A stretch of DNA of 42,526 nucleotides, from assembly GCA_947589645.1 (NCBI GenBank), contig CANQCG010000012.1:1-42526 (forward strand). Reading direction: 5' to 3'. Both the position numbers and the translations under genes were made by a program. This DNA comes from an uncultured Clostridia bacterium. Its GTDB lineage: Bacteria > Bacillota > Clostridia > TANB77 > CAG-508. Shown here in pieces: positions 1 through 9,063 of the stretch. How positions within the stretch are numbered: the first letter of the stretch is position 1; each line of letters opens with the position of its first letter. The notes under the pieces are model-generated. The model was not told the origin of the DNA. It saw only the letters and a program-made list of their open reading frames with translations, and ran no database searches.

Positions 1-2
1 TT

Positions 3-45
3 AAAGCCTTGTACATACTGATATAGTCAATGTACAAGGCTTTTT
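3..45. terminator. Hairpin terminator at the left edge
   Basis: A 14-bp perfect inverted repeat (AAAGCCTTGTACAT, 3-16, with its complement at 30-43) encloses a 13-nt loop and runs into a T tract on the plus strand. It would end a plus-strand gene lying to the left of the window and may also stop minus-strand transcription coming from the genes at 411-1278. Confidence 0.75.
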
Positions 46-410
46 ACCATTTTTTTACTGTCAAAGTCAGGTTATACATCAAATATTTTATTATTTCAAT
101 TATTGTACAAATATTTTACAAAATTATTATCTTTAATTTCTTATAGTTTTTTTCTTTTATTTTCCCCTTTGTATTTGTTTTCTATTGTTCTCTAAATAAT
201 ACTTTTAATATTATAGTACTTCGCTTTACCTTCAACAATTATCTGATATTTTTTACTTCCTACATTTAATAATCCATCATTACTTATATTTAATTTTATA
301 TTAAGATTATTTACTATGTTGATGCCGTTTCATTACAATACAGGGTTTCTATAGAGACAGTATAAGTTGTTGCCATTATTCTTTATATTTCCTTTATTTT
401 TGCTTTTTAA
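46..410. other. Intergenic stretch without a clear gene
   Basis: No intact gene is supported here. On the minus strand, 192-329 reads open for about 45 codons in a coding-looking way (it includes GKAKYYNIKSII just before a TAG stop) but has no start codon and is closed off upstream by adjacent TAA and TGA. It could be a decayed fragment related to the PH-domain gene next to it. The rest looks like plain AT-rich spacer. Confidence 0.3.
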
Positions 411-788
411 TTATATAACTTCGTTCTTTATATTTTGTTTTTTAGCATTTTCCCATTTTTCAGTCAATTTCATCATTTCTTCTTTTGAATGGCTTATATA
501 TTTTAACAACAAAATTTGTCCTTTGTCTTGTATTCGTATAAAACCATAATTAAAGATATTATCTTGAGCTGTTATATTAATTATCCTATATAAAGGAACC
601 ACATTTTGTCTTTTGATAAATACGCCTGTTTCAATTATTAATTTTTCATTATCATAGTAATATTTACAACTTTTTATTATGAAATATAAACATAATGGAT
701 ATATTAAACCATAAATAGTAAAGCATAATATTGCACACCATATAATTACAGGCAAATTTGTTTTCTTAATATAATTATATTCTTCCAT
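411..788 (-). CDS. Small membrane protein with bacterial PH (bPH2, YdbS-like) domain
   Basis: A 125-residue protein. Residues about 12-42 are very hydrophobic and form one long or two short membrane segments. The following part, with ETGVFIKRQNVVPLYRI and later GFIRIQDKG, is the strand pattern of the bacterial PH-like domain formerly called DUF304. Proteins of this family are small membrane-anchored proteins of unknown exact function. It lies 7 bp downstream of the zinc-ribbon gene and is probably co-transcribed with it. Its own ribosome binding site is weak (AGGTTGG well upstream), which suggests translational coupling. The family assignment is from pattern recognition and the role is unknown. 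Confidence 0.7.
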   Translation of the reverse strand: MEEYNYIKKTNLPVIIWCAILCFTIYGLIYPLCLYFIIKSCKYYYDNEKLIIETGVFIKRQNVVPLYRIINITAQDNIFNYGFIRIQDKGQILLLKYISHSKEEMMKLTEKWENAKKQNIKNEVI

Positions 789-795
789 TTTTATT

Positions 796-1278
796 TTACC
801 AACCTGTTATTTCCATTAATTTATAAGTTGCTACTGACTTACCATTTCCTAGTGAACCTATGGCTTTAAATTTCCATAATCCATTTGCCTCTAAATTGTT
901 TATATTTGCTAATGCTGTACCTATTTGAGCTCCATCAGTATCATATAGATTAAAAGTTACTTGAACATAACTATATTGTTTATTTGTATTATTTTTAATG
1001 CTTCCTTCAATAGTATAGCTCATTCCATATTGATCGCTACTTCCTGTATGCCCCTCTTGTAATGTAAATTTTTCTTGCTTTTGAGTTGTACTACTACCAC
1101 CTGTAGTTGTATTTTGATTACTGCTTCCTCCTGCTATTGCTCCAATTCCTATTATTATAATTATTAACGCTATTAGCACTCTTACTCCTGTGTGTTTTTG
1201 TTTTTTCCCACATTTTGGACATTCTTTGGCACTAGAGCTAATCTCTGCTCCGCATTCCTTACATATTTTCATTGCCAT
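796..1278 (-). CDS. Zinc-ribbon membrane protein with FxLYD-type domain
   Basis: A 160-residue protein. An N-terminal zinc ribbon has Cys6-x2-Cys9 and Cys20-x2-Cys23. A membrane segment follows at about residues 32-50, then a Ser/Thr/Gly/Gln-rich linker and an extracytoplasmic beta domain with the FNLYD signature (FxLYD family) at about residues 85-145. The topology is therefore a cytoplasmic zinc ribbon, a single pass and an outside beta domain. Its function is unknown; such proteins are common in Clostridia. The start follows GGAGG with 8-nt spacing, and a sigma-A-type promoter lies at 1311-1339. It is first in a probable two-gene unit with the PH-domain protein. Confidence 0.8.
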   Translation of the reverse strand: MAMKICKECGAEISSSAKECPKCGKKQKHTGVRVLIALIIIIIGIGAIAGGSSNQNTTTGGSSTTQKQEKFTLQEGHTGSSDQYGMSYTIEGSIKNNTNKQYSYVQVTFNLYDTDGAQIGTALANINNLEANGLWKFKAIGSLGNGKSVATYKLMEITGW

Positions 1279-1310
1279 GATTTATTCCTCCTTTTATTAA
1301 TTATAAAAGC

Positions 1311-1339
1311 AGTATATCATTATCATTTACATTTTGCAA
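1311..1339 (-). promoter_or_regulatory. Sigma-A-type promoter for the zinc-ribbon gene
   Basis: Read on the minus strand, TTGCAA (1334-1339) and TATACT (1311-1316) are separated by 17 bp. They lie about 30 bp upstream of the start codon at 1278. Confidence 0.5.
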
Positions 1340-1453
1340 TATTTTTTTACATTATTTGACATTTTTATTTTCTTAATATTCCCCCTCCCTCCCTTTTATC
1401 ATTTTCTCTCTTACCTCGTCTTCAAAAATATTTAACGTGTTTTTAAAAACTAC

Positions 1454-1482
1454 TTGACGAAATTTTGCATTTATAATATATT
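1454..1482 (+). promoter_or_regulatory. Candidate promoter of the acyl-CoA synthetase gene
   Basis: TTGACG (1454-1459) and TATATT (1477-1482) are separated by 17 bp. A second candidate is an extended -10, TTGGTATAAT ending at 1538. That element forms one arm of an inverted repeat, ATTATAC (1511-1517) and GTATAAT (1532-1538), which could be an operator. The 340-base space between 1278 and 1622 holds only these divergent control regions. Confidence 0.35.
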
Positions 1483-1621
1483 ATTTACAGCACAAATTAA
1501 AAGTAAAAAGATTATACATTAGTCAAAATTGGTATAATCTTAATATAAAAATTTATGTATTATATAAACAAGCCAAAGCATTAACTTAGATATAATAATA
1601 TATAAACAAATGGAGGCCAAA

Positions 1622-3358
1622 ATGAAATCAAAATTACCAGTATATGAAGAGTTAAAAACCAAATATCATAAAACAGAAGAAGTTACCAACTTCAAAGAGC
1701 TTCTAGACAGAGGAGCAACCATATTTAAAAACAGAGTTGCCTTCAAACTTAAAAACGAAAATAAAGAAATATATACGGTTACCTATGAAAAACTAAGAGA
1801 AGATGTAAAATCTCTTGGAACATACCTTATTTCAAAGGGATTATTAGGGAAAAGAATTTGCGTAACTGGCAAAAATAGTTACAAATGGGCAATATCTTAT
1901 TTAGCTGCTTCAATAGTTGGAATAGTAGTTCCAATAGACAAAGAACTACATGCTGAGGAAATTATTAATTTCTTAAATGTATCTGAAACATCAGCCATCC
2001 TTGGAGACACAAAAATATTAGATTCAGTTTATGAGCTTAAGGAAAAAATAGCAAACAAAAATATAATGTTTATAGCCTTTGATCCTACGGAAAATAAAGA
2101 TTTCTTAAACTTTGACTCAATGTTTAATTTAGGCGTTTCTCTACTTCAAGAAGGCAATGACTCTTTTGATAAAATACAAGTTGACCCAGATGAAATGAGA
2201 ATTTTGCTATTTACCTCTGGCACAACTGGAAATGCCAAAGGAGTATGTTTGTCACAAAGAAATATTTGCTCAAATATACTTTCAATTTATGGAATTGTAA
2301 AAGTAAAAAGAAGTGATTTGTTTTTATCAATACTTCCTATTCATCACACTTACGAATGTACCATTGGCTTTTTACTTCCACTCTATGGTGGAGCAAGCAT
2401 TGCTTTTTGTGAAGGTTTAAGATATATAACAAATAATATAAATGAATATCATCCTTCTGTTGTGTTATGCGTTCCATTGCTTTTAGAAAATATGCATAAA
2501 AAAATACTAAAAAGCATAAATGATGGACTTCCTGAAAAGTATAAAAAGCCAAATGAAAATCCATATGACTCTTTACCTTTCTACATCAAATCAGTAGTAA
2601 AATCTAAAGTTAAAAATTCACTAGGCGGAAGAATTAGAGTATTTATAGTTGGTGCTGCTGCTATGAACCCATCTATCATAGAAGATTTTGATAAATTGGG
2701 CTTGCATACTTTACAAGGTTATGGCTTAACAGAGTGCTCTCCACTTGTTGCAGGAAATACTGACTTTTTCTCAAAAAGTGATTCTTGTGGTCTTCCTATT
2801 CCAAATGTTGAATATAAAATTGATAACCCAAACGAAGAAGGCGTCGGCGAAATTATAGTTAAAGGTCCAAATGTAATGCTTGGTTACTATAATAATCCTG
2901 AAGAAACTAATAAAGTTTTAGTTGATGGTTGGTTTCATACTGGAGACCTTGGAAAAATTGATGAAAATGGTTATTTGTATATAACAGGTAGATGTAAGAG
3001 TGTTATCGTTACTAAAAATGGTAAAAATATTTACCCTGAAGAAGTTGAATATTACTTAAATGACCACCCTCTTATTTCTGAATCTTTAGTGTCTGGTATT
3101 AAAAAGGCAAATGATGATGAAACATATGTAAATGCTCAAATTTTTCCTAATATTGATGCCATAAAAGAAACTTTGAAAGGTAGCGTTCCTACCAAAGAAG
3201 AAATTTGGAAAATGATTTCTGATGCAGTCCAAAGCGTTAATGCAAAACTTCCTAACTATAAACATATTAAAAGCTTTATAGTTAGAGATGAAGAATTTGA
3301 AAAAACAACTACTAAAAAAATTAAGCGTTTTGGTAAGAATTTAGAAAATAAAAATTAA
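1622..3358 (+). CDS. AMP-forming long-chain acyl-CoA synthetase / AMP-binding enzyme
   Basis: A 578-residue ANL-superfamily adenylate-forming enzyme that activates a carboxylic acid, probably a fatty acid, to its acyl-AMP and then to a thioester with CoA. Visible core motifs are the phosphate-binding loop FTSGTTGNAKG (about residue 197), GYGLTECSP (about 365), the ATP-binding GWFHTGDLG (about 437), TGRCKSVIV (about 455) and a Lys-rich C-terminal TTTKKIKRFGK carrying the likely catalytic Lys. I chose the ATG at 1622 rather than the in-frame ATG at 1610, because GGAGG (1612-1616) lies between them and has ideal spacing only for 1622. It is monocistronic, ending in a terminator at 3388. Chain-length preference cannot be read from the sequence. 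Confidence 0.88.
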   Translation: MKSKLPVYEELKTKYHKTEEVTNFKELLDRGATIFKNRVAFKLKNENKEIYTVTYEKLREDVKSLGTYLISKGLLGKRICVTGKNSYKWAISYLAASIVGIVVPIDKELHAEEIINFLNVSETSAILGDTKILDSVYELKEKIANKNIMFIAFDPTENKDFLNFDSMFNLGVSLLQEGNDSFDKIQVDPDEMRILLFTSGTTGNAKGVCLSQRNICSNILSIYGIVKVKRSDLFLSILPIHHTYECTIGFLLPLYGGASIAFCEGLRYITNNINEYHPSVVLCVPLLLENMHKKILKSINDGLPEKYKKPNENPYDSLPFYIKSVVKSKVKNSLGGRIRVFIVGAAAMNPSIIEDFDKLGLHTLQGYGLTECSPLVAGNTDFFSKSDSCGLPIPNVEYKIDNPNEEGVGEIIVKGPNVMLGYYNNPEETNKVLVDGWFHTGDLGKIDENGYLYITGRCKSVIVTKNGKNIYPEEVEYYLNDHPLISESLVSGIKKANDDETYVNAQIFPNIDAIKETLKGSVPTKEEIWKMISDAVQSVNAKLPNYKHIKSFIVRDEEFEKTTTKKIKRFGKNLENKN

Positions 3359-3387
3359 AATTCTATTAATATTTAAACTTAGAAATT

Positions 3388-3421
3388 AAAAGTAGACATA
3401 TAAATTTTATATGCCTACTTT
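3388..3421 (+). terminator. Terminator after the acyl-CoA synthetase gene
   Basis: AAAGTAG-x-CATATAA pairs with TTATATG-x-CTACTTT around a short loop. There is one mismatch in the stem and T-rich sequence follows. Confidence 0.7.
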
Positions 3422-3512
3422 ATTTTTACATTGAGGAGTTTTTTATTCTCCCCATACTTTGCATCTTTTATAATATTTCACTTTCTCACACTTTTACTCT
3501 CTTCTTACCACT

Positions 3513-3643
3513 TTATATACTTCCCCACACTGAGCTTTCTCTCACAACCCATTATATACTTCCCCACACTGAGCATCCTCTCACAACCCATTATATACTG
3601 TCCCACACTTTTAGCCTCATTTTACAACCCATTATATATTTTC
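3513..3643. repeat. 39-bp tandem repeat overlapping the 3' end of pflA
   Basis: Units begin with TTATATACT at 3513, 3552 and 3591, with a partial fourth at 3632. The first two are 39 bp and differ at only three positions; the third is diverged and 41 bp long. Each unit ends in ACAACCCA. The last unit boundary includes the pflA stop codon (3622-3624), so on the minus strand the repeated sequence TATAATGGGTTGT encodes the last residues of PflA and then recurs downstream. There are no spacers, so this is not a CRISPR array. The preceding sequence (about 3440-3510) looks like further degenerate copies. Confidence 0.8.
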
Positions 3644-4359
3644 TTAGCCCTTTCTACATCCTCTTTCGTAGCTTCTCTAATGTGTGCCAATTCATATTTT
3701 TTCCCTAGCTCTGCCCATTTATATTTTCCAGCTGTATGATATGGCAAAAATTCTACCTTTTGTACTCCATTTAAAGTTTGTATAAATTCGCGTAACCTTC
3801 TTATATCAGCCTCATCATCTGTTAAGCCAGGAATTATTACTTGCCTTATCCACATTTTAATTCCATTATTGCTTAAATATTTTGCAAATTCTAATTCCTT
3901 TTTATTTGAAAAACCAGTAAGGTCTTTGCACTTTTCATCATCAATGTGTTTAATATCGAGCAAAACTAAATCAGTTAATGTTAATACTTCTTTTATATCT
4001 TGCGAAATGCTTACAATTCCTGAAGTATCTATACAAGTATGAATTCCAACTTTTTTTAATTTTTTAAATAATTCTATTAAAAATTTAACTTGTAATAGTG
4101 GCTCTCCACCTGTTACTGTCACTCCTCCATTTGAACTCTTAAAATATGGCTTGTATCTAATTATTTGATTAAATATTTCATCTAGAGATTTATAAGTTCC
4201 TCCTTTTATGTCCCATGTATCTCTATTGTGACAATATTTACATTTTAAATGACAGCCTTGCAAAAATATTACATACCTTATTCCTGGTCCATCAACTGTC
4301 CCTAAGCTTTCAAAGGAATGCACCTTGGCATAATATCTTACATCTCTTTGCTCTTCCAT
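3622..4359 (-). CDS. pflA: Pyruvate formate-lyase-activating enzyme
   Basis: A 245-residue radical SAM enzyme. It uses S-adenosylmethionine and a [4Fe-4S] cluster to abstract a hydrogen from the glycine of PflB, creating the glycyl radical. The cluster motif is Cys36-x3-Cys40-x2-Cys43 (GCHLKCKYC), preceded by the family signature TVDGPG and followed by TVTGGEPLLQ, the SAM-binding GGE region. Length is normal for PflA. It starts 7 bp after pflB. Its AGAGGA ribosome binding site overlaps the last codons of pflB, so the two are co-translated. An upstream ATG at 4365 is followed at once by TAA and is not usable. The C-terminus runs into a tandem repeat. Confidence 0.95.
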   Translation of the reverse strand: MEEQRDVRYYAKVHSFESLGTVDGPGIRYVIFLQGCHLKCKYCHNRDTWDIKGGTYKSLDEIFNQIIRYKPYFKSSNGGVTVTGGEPLLQVKFLIELFKKLKKVGIHTCIDTSGIVSISQDIKEVLTLTDLVLLDIKHIDDEKCKDLTGFSNKKELEFAKYLSNNGIKMWIRQVIIPGLTDDEADIRRLREFIQTLNGVQKVEFLPYHTAGKYKWAELGKKYELAHIREATKEDVERAKKIYNGL

Positions 4360-4366
4360 TTACATT

Positions 4367-6607
4367 TTAAATCCTCTCATGTATTGTTCTATTTATTACA
4401 TCAATTTGTTGCTCTTTTGTTAATTTTGTAAAGTTTACAGCATAGCCTGATACACGTATTGTAAGTTGAGGGTAATTTTCTGGGTGCTCCATTGCATCTT
4501 CTAATAATGCCCTGTCAAATACATTTACATTTATATGATGTGCATCTTGTGCAAAATATCCATCTAACATACTTACTAAATTATTTACTCTTTCTTGTGG
4601 CTCTTTTCCTAATGTGTTTGGAGTTATCGCAAATGTGTACGATATTCCATCTTCTGCATCTGCAAAAGGTAATTTTGCGATTGTATTCATTACTGCTAAA
4701 GCCCCTCTTGTATCTCTTCCATGTAAAGGGTTTGCTCCTGGTCCAAATGGTTCTCCTGCTCTTCTTCCATCAGGTGTATTTCCTGTTGCTTTTCCATATA
4801 CAACATTAGATGTAATTGTTAATATTGATAACGTGTGTTTTGCATTCCTATAAGTTGGGTATCTTTTTAGTTTATTTATAAATTTTTTAACTATTTCTAC
4901 AGCTAACTTGTCTACCCTGTCGTCATCATTGCCATATCTAGGAAATTCTCCTTCTACTTCATAATCTACTACTAAACCTTCTTCATTTCTGATTGTTTTT
5001 ACTTTAGCATATTTTATAGCAGATAATGAGTCTGCTACTACTGATAGCCCTGCTATTCCACATGCCATTGTACGTATTACTTCTCTATCGTGCAATGCCA
5101 TTTCAATAGCTTCATAAGCATATTTGTCATGCATATAATGAATTGCATTTAGTGCTTTTATATATACTTTTGCTACATAGTCCATCATTTGATCAAATTT
5201 AGTCATTACATCATCATAGTCTAAATATTCAGTTGTTACTGGCTCAAATTTTGGTGCAACCTGCTTTCCTGTTATTTCATCTTTTCCACCATTTATTGCA
5301 TATAATAGCGTTTTTGCTAAATTTGCTCTGGCACCAAAGAATTGCATTTGCTTTCCTATCTTCATTGGAGATACGCAACATGCTATTCCGTAGTCATCCC
5401 CTAATGTTACTCTCATTAAATCATCGTTTTCATATTGTATTGATGAAGTCTTTATTGATATTTGAGTTGCAAATTCTTTGAAACCTTTTGGCAATCTTGT
5501 AGACCATAATACAGTTAAATTTGGTTCTGGTGCTGGTCCTAGATTTATCAAAGTATGAAGTATTCTAAATGAGTTTTTCGTAACTAATGTTCTTCCATCT
5601 ATTCCCATGCCACCAATACTTTCAGTTACCCAAACAGGGTCCCCGCTAAATAATTCATTATAATCTGGTGTACGCAAAAACCTAACCATTCTTAGTTTCA
5701 TTACAAAATGGTCCATTAATTCTTGTACTACTTCTTCTGTAATTAGTCCCTCTTTTAAATCTCTTTCAAAATATATGTCTAAAAAGGTTGATGTTCTTCC
5801 TAAACTCATTGCTGCACCATTTTGATCTTTAATTGCTCCTAAATAGCCAAAATATAGCCACTGCACAGCCTCTTTTGAATTTCCAGCTGGTCTTGATATA
5901 TCAAACCCATACTTTTTTGCCATTTCTTTTAACGCATTTAATGCAGAAATTTGTTCAAAAATTTCTTCCCTTTGCCTAATAACTTCTTCTGTAAAGTCAT
6001 CAACATTTAATACATCTAATTCTTGTTTTTTCTCGTCTATTAGTACATCTACACCATAAAGTGCTACTCTTCTGTAATCTCCTATTATTCTTCCTCTACC
6101 ATAGCCATCAGGCAAACCTGTTATTAAATGTGAACTTCTCGCTGCTCTTATATCAGGTGTATATACACTATATACACCATCATTATGCGTTTTTCGTATT
6201 CCTGTTGTAAATATTCTGTCTACTTCTTCATCTACACTTCTTCCATAAGCTGCGCATGATTTTTCTACTATTTTTATTCCTCCAAATGGCATTATTGCTC
6301 TTTTTAAAGGTGCATCTGTTTGCAATCCTACAATTTCCTCTAACTCTTTATCTATATACCCTGCATCATGGCTTGCAACTCTTGATATTGTTTTTGCATC
6401 TATATCTAACACTCCACCTGGCGCTTCTTTTTCTTTTTTATATAGCTCTAAAACCTCGTCCCATAACTTTTTTGTTTTTTCTGTTGCTTCTGTCAAAAAA
6501 GATGAATCTCCTTCATAAGGCGTATAATTTTTTTGTATAAAATCTCTTACATTTATTTCTTCTGTCCAATCTCCAGTATCAAATCCTTCCCATTCCTCAA
6601 ATTTCAT
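4367..6607 (-). CDS. pflB: Formate acetyltransferase (pyruvate formate-lyase)
   Basis: A 746-residue glycyl-radical enzyme that converts pyruvate and CoA to acetyl-CoA and formate in anaerobic fermentation; it is cytoplasmic and homodimeric. The active-site pair Cys410-Cys411 sits in [10 protein letters not shown], and the radical glycine is Gly721 in RVSGYAVNF. Length and order match the family. The open frame extends 33 codons further upstream, but the start at 6607 is preceded by GGGAGG at good spacing and begins MKFEEWEGF, the usual PFL N-terminus. A weak extended -10 (TGATAAAAT, minus strand, 6672-6680) may be its promoter. It forms an operon with pflA. Confidence 0.97.
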   Translation of the reverse strand: MKFEEWEGFDTGDWTEEINVRDFIQKNYTPYEGDSSFLTEATEKTKKLWDEVLELYKKEKEAPGGVLDIDAKTISRVASHDAGYIDKELEEIVGLQTDAPLKRAIMPFGGIKIVEKSCAAYGRSVDEEVDRIFTTGIRKTHNDGVYSVYTPDIRAARSSHLITGLPDGYGRGRIIGDYRRVALYGVDVLIDEKKQELDVLNVDDFTEEVIRQREEIFEQISALNALKEMAKKYGFDISRPAGNSKEAVQWLYFGYLGAIKDQNGAAMSLGRTSTFLDIYFERDLKEGLITEEVVQELMDHFVMKLRMVRFLRTPDYNELFSGDPVWVTESIGGMGIDGRTLVTKNSFRILHTLINLGPAPEPNLTVLWSTRLPKGFKEFATQISIKTSSIQYENDDLMRVTLGDDYGIACCVSPMKIGKQMQFFGARANLAKTLLYAINGGKDEITGKQVAPKFEPVTTEYLDYDDVMTKFDQMMDYVAKVYIKALNAIHYMHDKYAYEAIEMALHDREVIRTMACGIAGLSVVADSLSAIKYAKVKTIRNEEGLVVDYEVEGEFPRYGNDDDRVDKLAVEIVKKFINKLKRYPTYRNAKHTLSILTITSNVVYGKATGNTPDGRRAGEPFGPGANPLHGRDTRGALAVMNTIAKLPFADAEDGISYTFAITPNTLGKEPQERVNNLVSMLDGYFAQDAHHINVNVFDRALLEDAMEHPENYPQLTIRVSGYAVNFTKLTKEQQIDVINRTIHERI

Positions 6608-6710
6608 ATATGTTCCTCCCTTTCTTTTGTTATTATGCTCTTTTAAGCCAAGATTATGAGGACATATAAAAATTTTATCAGAGTATTTTAAAAAATTTAG
6701 TAGCAATTTT

Positions 6711-6743
6711 AAAAGCCCACAAGTTTTAACTTGTGAGCTTTTT
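6711..6743 (-). terminator. Terminator of the winged-helix gene
   Basis: AAAAGC-x-CACAAGTT pairs with AACTTGTG-x-GCTTTT around a 2-nt gap, with T residues after it on the minus strand. It separates the gene at 6766-7707 from the pflBA operon. Confidence 0.8.
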
Positions 6744-6765
6744 ATTCATATTTTTTATGTACATA

Positions 6766-7707
6766 TTACATTTCTAATAATTTTAATTCTACATTTTCTA
6801 CTTTGTATTTATTTGTTGTAGGATCTAGCTTAAATTCTAATAAAGTATTTGTCAAACTATCTCCATTTTGTCTTAAATCTGTTGTGAAATATAATTTTAT
6901 TGAAGCTATCTCAACTTGATTTTTAACAATTTCTCTAAATACTTCAGCCGTATGTCTGTCATCCTCGCAAACAATTATTAATTGTGGTATTTGGTTATAG
7001 CCTGAATCTCCAGGCTCGAAATTATCATAAAATTCTTTGTATAATTTCATTTTATCTACTAATTTCTTTTGCCAGTCTTTTTCTCTTCTTATTACTTCAA
7101 ATACGAATTCGATTGATTTTTTATTTTTTGTAAGCTTTACACTTCCACCTGCTGTTTTAAAAGTTTTTCCTGATAATTTTGCTCTAAAAGATGGTTTAAC
7201 CACATAAGAATCAAAAGCCTTAACTTTACGCAAGTATGCTATAATTACTTGGTTTCCAGCTAATCTTTTCTTTATCATTGCAACAGGCTTTGTATTATCA
7301 GATGGTTGCCACTTGCATTCTATTTCTTTAGTTTCTAGCAAGTATTTACCCATCTTTTCTAGAGAATATATTCTATATATTCCCTTTCCTTCATCTGAAT
7401 TAAAATAATATCTTGTCAATATTTTAGATTTTACAAGTTGCTCTAATTTATTATTCAACTTGTCTTGTGATTTTGCATCAATTCCTTTTATTTCAAGCAT
7501 TTGATACAATTGTCTTGAAGTGATAAATTCAAATTCATTTACCAACTCTAGTATTTGAAAATGAATGTCTGTTATATGTCCTAAGTTAATCTTATGTACT
7601 ATTTGATTCATAGATACATATCCGTCTTTTCCATCAAATACTTTGATTTCACCTTCTCTAATTGCAAAAGGTGATACATCTGCTTTAATTTGGTTGTCTT
7701 CAACCAT
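6766..7707 (-). CDS. Winged-helix protein resembling replication-relaxation proteins
   Basis: A 313-residue soluble protein. Residues about 45-120 have the pattern of a winged helix-turn-helix, with FITSRQLYQML as helix-turn-helix and RYYFNSDEGKGIYRIY as wing. Residues about 140-265 contain alternating strands with basic and acidic residues (VFEVIRREKDWQKKL, then PQLIIVCEDDRHTAEV), recalling the nuclease-like C-terminal part of the Replic_Relax family. That family is best known from plasmids and integrated elements, yet this copy sits among housekeeping genes. It starts after GGGAGG, 13 bp downstream of the S1-domain gene, and ends in its own terminator. The assignment is tentative; it could be an unrelated DNA-binding protein. 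Confidence 0.5.
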   Translation of the reverse strand: MVEDNQIKADVSPFAIREGEIKVFDGKDGYVSMNQIVHKINLGHITDIHFQILELVNEFEFITSRQLYQMLEIKGIDAKSQDKLNNKLEQLVKSKILTRYYFNSDEGKGIYRIYSLEKMGKYLLETKEIECKWQPSDNTKPVAMIKKRLAGNQVIIAYLRKVKAFDSYVVKPSFRAKLSGKTFKTAGGSVKLTKNKKSIEFVFEVIRREKDWQKKLVDKMKLYKEFYDNFEPGDSGYNQIPQLIIVCEDDRHTAEVFREIVKNQVEIASIKLYFTTDLRQNGDSLTNTLLEFKLDPTTNKYKVENVELKLLEM

Positions 7708-7720
7708 GTCATCATCCTCC

Positions 7721-8203
7721 CTATTTTTCTATTAATAATTTGATTTTCTTTCGTTCTGGGACAATTTTTTTAATATATACATTGACTTCTTGCCCATATT
7801 CTACATTATCTACATATTCTGCCATTCCAACTAGGTTAGGAGTTAATTCTATAAAAATTCCATTTTTGTTTTTTTCTGTTTCTCTTACAATTCCTTTTAC
7901 ACTTGTTCCCTCTTGGAATTTTTTAGCGTTTTCATCCCATGTTCCAAGAAGTTCTTTGTAAGTTAACATTACTCTATTTTGCTCTCTATCTATAGATTTT
8001 ACCATAATTGGCAAATTTTGTCCAATTTTGACCCTTTCTTCAGGTGATTTTATTCTAGCCACTGATAAATCTTCTATATATGCAAGCCCTGTTATTCCAT
8101 TTTCTAACTTGATAAATGCTCCATAAGGCTTTATGCTTTTTACGGTACCATTTAAAACTTGACCTTCGTACATATTTGTTGATGTCAAATCATATTTTTT
8201 CAT
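7721..8203 (-). CDS. Protein with two S1 RNA-binding domains
   Basis: A 160-residue protein made almost entirely of two S1-type OB folds. The first spans about residues 12-85 (GQVLNGTVKSIKPYGAFIKL, GLAYIEDLS) and the second, weaker one about 92-160 (GTSVKGIVRE, NGIFIELTPNLVGMAEY). The first is close to the repeats of ribosomal protein S1. At this size it is not full S1 but one of the short S1-like proteins of Firmicutes, presumably binding RNA or ribosomes. It starts after AAGGAG at 7-nt spacing. The gene at 6766-7707 follows and is probably in the same transcript. Confidence 0.8.
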   Translation of the reverse strand: MKKYDLTSTNMYEGQVLNGTVKSIKPYGAFIKLENGITGLAYIEDLSVARIKSPEERVKIGQNLPIMVKSIDREQNRVMLTYKELLGTWDENAKKFQEGTSVKGIVRETEKNKNGIFIELTPNLVGMAEYVDNVEYGQEVNVYIKKIVPERKKIKLLIEK

Positions 8204-8330
8204 TCGTTTTCTCCTTTTTCTTATGTTCTGAAATCATTATATAGTTATTTAAAAATTTTAGCAATATTTTTTTATAATTAAAATAATTAATTAATTTTTA
8301 TTACAAATTAAATTCTTTTATTAATTATAA

Positions 8331-9059
8331 TTAACTTTGCTTAAAGTTAATTAATTTATTAATTTCTTCTTTTCTCAAATATCTCCATTTTCCTAGGGGT
8401 ATATCTTTTACAGTAATTTCTCCTATTTTTGTTCTGTGCAGTGCTAAAACTTTTCTTCCAACCGCTTCGCACATTCTTCTTACTTGTCTATTTTTTCCCT
8501 CATGTATTACAATTTCTAATCTTGAAATATTTTTTTCAATATCAGTTTTTAATATCTTTACTTTTGCCGGCTTTGTTATATAATCGCCTATATCTACGCC
8601 CTGCTTTAATTGATCTAGTTCTTCGTTAGATATAAGACCCTTTAAAGTAACTGTATAAGTTTTATTTACCTCATGTTTTGGATGAGTTATTTTATAAACA
8701 AAATCTCCATCATTGCTAAGAAGCAATGCTCCAGAGGTATACATATCTAGTCTTCCCACTGGTACTATTCTTTCTTTAACCTTTACTAAATCAAGCACAC
8801 TATCTCTTCCAAACTGGTCTTTTGTTGTTGTGACATAACCTATAGGCTTATTTAGTAAAATATATACAAAATTATCTTGCTTATTTAATTTTTTTCCGTC
8901 GCACTCAACTTCATCTTTATCTGGATCTACCTTTGTTCCTAGCTCAGTTACGACTTTACCATTTACCTTAACTCTTGATTGCAAAATAAGTTCTTCGCAC
9001 TTTCTCCTTGAAGCAACTCCACATTCAGCCATATATTTTTGAAGTCTAATTTCTTCCAA
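8331..9059 (-). CDS. RsuA/RluB-family pseudouridine synthase
   Basis: A 242-residue rRNA pseudouridine synthase. An N-terminal S4 RNA-binding domain (IRLQKYMAECGVASRRKCEELI, about residues 4-60, split here only by reading) precedes the catalytic domain with GRLDMYTSG, where Asp105 is the nucleophile. KNRQVRRMCEAVG near residue 195 is the usual C-terminal motif. RluB modifies 23S rRNA U2605 and RsuA modifies 16S U516; the sequence alone does not decide, although RluB is the more common form in Clostridia. The start appears to be TTG at 9059, 4 bp after rluD. It is co-transcribed with rluD. Confidence 0.88.
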   Translation of the reverse strand: MEEIRLQKYMAECGVASRRKCEELILQSRVKVNGKVVTELGTKVDPDKDEVECDGKKLNKQDNFVYILLNKPIGYVTTTKDQFGRDSVLDLVKVKERIVPVGRLDMYTSGALLLSNDGDFVYKITHPKHEVNKTYTVTLKGLISNEELDQLKQGVDIGDYITKPAKVKILKTDIEKNISRLEIVIHEGKNRQVRRMCEAVGRKVLALHRTKIGEITVKDIPLGKWRYLRKEEINKLINFKQS

Positions 9060-9063
9060 TATT

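Noticed and set aside
367-549. Plus-strand 60-codon Phe/Leu-rich frame
   Set aside because: It is antisense to the PH-domain gene and reflects the high T content of the reverse strand.
3513-3643. Possible CRISPR array
   Set aside because: The 39-bp units abut directly, with no variable spacers and no cas genes in the window.
3431-3739. Plus-strand 102-codon frame with repeated peptide
   Set aside because: It is the reverse reading of the tandem repeat and the pflA end; it has no ribosome binding site and an implausible composition.
4492-6540. Plus-strand Leu-rich frames
   Set aside because: They are all antisense to pflB, whose protein is unmistakable.
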